A stretch of DNA of 37,728 nucleotides, taken from NCBI GenBank assembly GCA_045119835.1, contig JBGVED010000098.1:1-37728 (forward strand), read 5' to 3'. Every line of letters begins with the position of its first letter. The first letter of the stretch is position 1. This document shows, piece after piece, positions 35,884 through 37,728 of the stretch. Origin of the DNA: CALVUJ01 sp045119835. Its GTDB lineage: Bacteria > Bacillota_I > Bacilli_A > RFN20 > DUOF01. Below the pieces are notes generated by a model. The model saw only the letters and a list, made by a program, of their open reading frames with translations, made no database searches and had not been told where the DNA came from. Made by a program: the position numbers and the translations under genes.

Positions 35884-36626
35884 TATTTAACCCTCTTATA
35901 TTCTACATTTAGTTTTTCAAGTAAGTCTTTTATCATTTCCATTTCGCCTTTAGTAGCACAAATTTCTAAAGTTATATTATGTTTGGTATTATCATCATTA
36001 TTTACTACACTTTTTATAACATTTTTTCTTTCATTATATTTTTGCATTGTTCCTGCTAAATCAAGAGATTTTTTATAATCATTTAATAATTCCGCTTTTT
36101 CTATATTACTTGTAGAAAAATTTTCTATTGCCAATAGTTCCCCTTTTATTTTTTCTTCAATAGCAATAAGTTCATCTTCTATTGTTGTTATTGAACAAGT
36201 TTTGTTCAGCCATTCTTCTTTAAAAATTAAATCCAAATATTCAGCTAAATTATATTTTTCTAAATATTTAATAATAAGTTCTTTTTTTGCATCTTTTTGT
36301 TTTTGCTCAAAGTCTTTTATTTGAATATCTATTTTTGAATTTACATTATCAATAATAGAAACTATTTCTTTAACATCTTTTTCAAATTGTGTTAAAGGTG
36401 TAGAATACTCTGCCTTAATTAACTTTCTCTTATCTTCAATGGTTTTAATAACCTTATTTAGATTTGCTCTTATTTCTTTAAAATCTTTTATTTCTTCATA
36501 ATCTGTAATTATTAAGTTATCAAATTTTTTAATATATTCTTCAACTTCATTTTTAACTTTTTCTTTATTAAAATTAACTTCTCCTACTTTATACTCTATT
36601 TCATTAATAATTTCTAATTGTTGCAT
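35883..36626 (-). CDS. DUF1351-type phage protein
   Basis: 247 aa, ATG after GGGGGATAAAAA. Helical with long coiled-coil parts: KNEVEEYIKKFDNLIITDYE, 'KEIRANLNKVIKTIEDKRKLIKAEYSTPLTQFE' (about 49-80) and IDIQIKDFEQKQKDAKK. These follow the DUF1351 family, which in Bacillota phages lies by the recombination genes as here. Function not known; association with annealing proteins suggests a recombination accessory. Confidence 0.8.
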   Translation of the reverse strand: MQQLEIINEIEYKVGEVNFNKEKVKNEVEEYIKKFDNLIITDYEEIKDFKEIRANLNKVIKTIEDKRKLIKAEYSTPLTQFEKDVKEIVSIIDNVNSKIDIQIKDFEQKQKDAKKELIIKYLEKYNLAEYLDLIFKEEWLNKTCSITTIEDELIAIEEKIKGELLAIENFSTSNIEKAELLNDYKKSLDLAGTMQKYNERKNVIKSVVNNDDNTKHNITLEICATKGEMEMIKDLLEKLNVEYKRVK

Positions 36627-36856
36627 TTTTTATCCCCCTTAATCAACTTATATATAACATACTTAACCGCATCTCCATAACGATTAGTTGTGTGTTCCCA
36701 TTCATTTTCTATATTCCAACCTTCTTTTCTAAGGTTAAATATAACAGCACTTATTCTAGTAATTCCATACTCTTTTATGGCTTCCCATGATGTTATTTCT
36801 CCATAATCCCATAAATGAGCCAAAACTCTATCTTTTTGACTTAATCTATTAGCCAT
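36614..36856 (-). CDS. Winged-helix phage protein
   Basis: 80 aa, ATG after AAGGAGAAAGAAA. A clear small winged helix: LSQKDRVLAHLWDYGEITSW, EAIKEYGITRISAVIFNLRK as recognition part and GWNIENEWEHTTNRYGDAVKYV as wing. The type is common in phage recombination operons ('Q...VL..L...G.IT...A...YGI.RL'). It probably regulates or assists DNA transactions. Overlaps both neighbours. Confidence 0.82.
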   Translation of the reverse strand: MANRLSQKDRVLAHLWDYGEITSWEAIKEYGITRISAVIFNLRKEGWNIENEWEHTTNRYGDAVKYVIYKLIKGDKKCNN

Positions 36857-37490
36857 TTTCTTTCTCCTTGCTTCTTATTAAGAAAGCCAATATTTGATTA
36901 TATTGTCCTAGATTAAACTTCTCATCTAATTCTTTTCTTCCACTACTTTCTTCTAGTTTGGTTGCTATCCATGTTTTAGTTTTTTCACTTTTCAAATCTA
37001 TTCCAAGAACTTTACATCTATTCTCTAGTTCTATTCTTTCTAGTTGTTTTTCATCCATTTGGTCTATTCGGTTGTCTTTGCTTTCTTCTTCAGGCAAATC
37101 TTCTCCTGCATAGATATATAACCCTAAACCATGTCTAGCAACTGCTTTTGTCAAACTTCTTTGAATAGTTTTGTTGACATCAAACGAATTAACATTTTCT
37201 AAAGGTATTGATTTGTTCTTGTAGTCCATCACAGGCAATTCCTCTATATGTTCTATACCATTAATAACTACTCCTGTTTTAACCCAACAAGTCTTTCCAT
37301 CCGTATAATAGTTGCATACATAACCTTGTGGATTTGTGGTTTCATAGATAATATATGTTGCATCAGGGAATTTCTTTTTCACTTCTCCCCATGCCCAAGC
37401 CCAACTTAAATAAGTTAGTCCATTTTTCTTTTCTGTTTTGTCATTGACATTTATTGAATTTAATAATTCAAAATAATTCTTTTCTTCCAT
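36849..37490 (-). CDS. Single-strand annealing protein, DUF1071/Sak type
   Basis: 213 aa, ATG after GAAAGGTAAGAAACA. N-terminal domain FELLNSINVNDKTEKKNGLT and YLSWAWAWGEVKKKFPDA is the diagnostic start of DUF1071 proteins, which are related to the Rad52-like Sak group. Then VKTGVVINGIEHIEELPVMD and 'NKTIQRSLTKAVARHGLGLYIYAGEDLP' (about 106-133), the conserved core. The C-terminal 70 residues are a flexible charged helix. It anneals homologous single strands during phage recombination, with SSB encoded nearby. Confidence 0.9.
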   Translation of the reverse strand: MEEKNYFELLNSINVNDKTEKKNGLTYLSWAWAWGEVKKKFPDATYIIYETTNPQGYVCNYYTDGKTCWVKTGVVINGIEHIEELPVMDYKNKSIPLENVNSFDVNKTIQRSLTKAVARHGLGLYIYAGEDLPEEESKDNRIDQMDEKQLERIELENRCKVLGIDLKSEKTKTWIATKLEESSGRKELDEKFNLGQYNQILAFLIRSKEKENG

Positions 37491-37510
37491 TGTTTCTTAC
37501 CTTTCCTTTC

Positions 37511-37687
37511 TTATTTAATTTCATTTACTTCAACTCCAAGAGCTATTGCTAATTTACTCCAAGTTTCAGGTTTTGCTTTTGTGTATCCTTTTTTTTCTAT
37601 CAGGTTTATCATCCACCTACTAACATTACTCCTCCTTGACAACTCAGCAATAGTAACACCTTTTCTTTCTCTTATTTCCTTTAGCAT
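37511..37687 (-). CDS. Small XRE-type helix-turn-helix protein across the assembly join
   Basis: 58 aa, ATG with the strong site AAGGAGGTG 7 nt upstream. MLKEIRERKGVTIAELSRRS, a recognition helix NVSRWMINLIEKKG and a last helix WSKLAIALGVEVNEI form a compact HTH of the Cro/CI kind with no other domain. Its first half is also seen at 1-100 because the window is circular. It lies in early operon 1, just before the annealing protein, and could feed back on the early promoters. Confidence 0.85.
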   Translation of the reverse strand: MLKEIRERKGVTIAELSRRSNVSRWMINLIEKKGYTKAKPETWSKLAIALGVEVNEIK

Positions 37688-37728
37688 TAATTACACCTCC
37701 TTTTTTATATTTACTTTTATATACTTGC
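37588..37728. repeat. Right copy of the 141-bp terminal direct repeat
   Basis: Exact copy of 1-141, see the left copy. It should be counted once in the circular genome. Confidence 0.97.

Noticed and set aside
1..37728. CRISPR array, IS element or rRNA
   Set aside because: No regular repeat-spacer series, no transposase, no rRNA-like stretch seen on either strand.

Overview
This window is a complete, circularly assembled genome of a small tailed phage. The first 141 bases (1-141) are repeated exactly at the end (37588-37728), so the unique circle is 37,587 bp. Base composition is AT-rich (near 30% GC by eye). Ribosome binding sites are strong Gram-positive GGAGG types, tryptophan is TGG and TGA is used as a stop. 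The head proteins are of the SPP1/MuF type, so the host is most likely a low-GC Bacillota, probably a gut bacterium. I see no integrase, excisionase or CI-type repressor cassette, and no recognisable endolysin.

Layout. (1) Minus strand, 1.4 kb down to 1, then across the circle join from 37.7 to 34.2 kb: early operon 1, read from a TTGAAA-N17-TAATAT promoter at 1411-1439. It holds small unknown genes, an XRE-type HTH protein, a DUF1071/Sak-type annealing protein, a DUF1351 protein, SSB, a NinB-like protein, a sigma-70-family factor and an HNH protein, and ends at a terminator near 34240. (2) Minus strand, 34.1 to 27.4 kb: early operon 2, from a consensus TTGACA-N17-TAATAT promoter. It holds about 20 small genes including an orphan DNA methyltransferase, a lipoprotein, zinc-ribbon proteins, an HTH protein, a NUMOD/HNH-like protein and a family of short helical paralogues. 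(3) Minus strand, 27.1 to 7.5 kb: late region. Order: TerS, TerL, portal, MuF protein, scaffold, capsid, connectors, a very short tail module without a normal tape measure, a BppU/collagen-type fibre, a second fibre, a tail chaperone-like protein, a membrane/AgrB-like pair, a set of Gly-, Cys- and Arg/Tyr-rich proteins, a papain-like protein and a tRNA-Cys. (4) Minus strand, 3.5 to 1.5 kb: a separate late operon of four small, mostly membrane genes (holin/lysis candidates). (5) Plus strand, 3.6 to 7.4 kb: replication cassette with a replisome organizer and a DnaB-type helicase. It faces the late operon and shares a bidirectional terminator with it.

Regulation. Seven leftward sites carry the same -35-less promoter-like motif, an A/T tract followed by TGATATACTATT. 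They sit at the start of late transcription units, often directly after an intrinsic terminator. The genome encodes its own small sigma factor in early operon 1, which suggests an early-to-late switch. Two noncoding stretches look like structured RNAs with complementary hairpin loops: the ~150-nt leader of the replication operon (3601-3749), and a ~185-nt terminator-ended transcript (27157-27341) with its own late-type promoter just upstream of the terminase genes. These two RNAs, the late promoter set and the AgrB-like membrane protein are the least explained parts of the genome.
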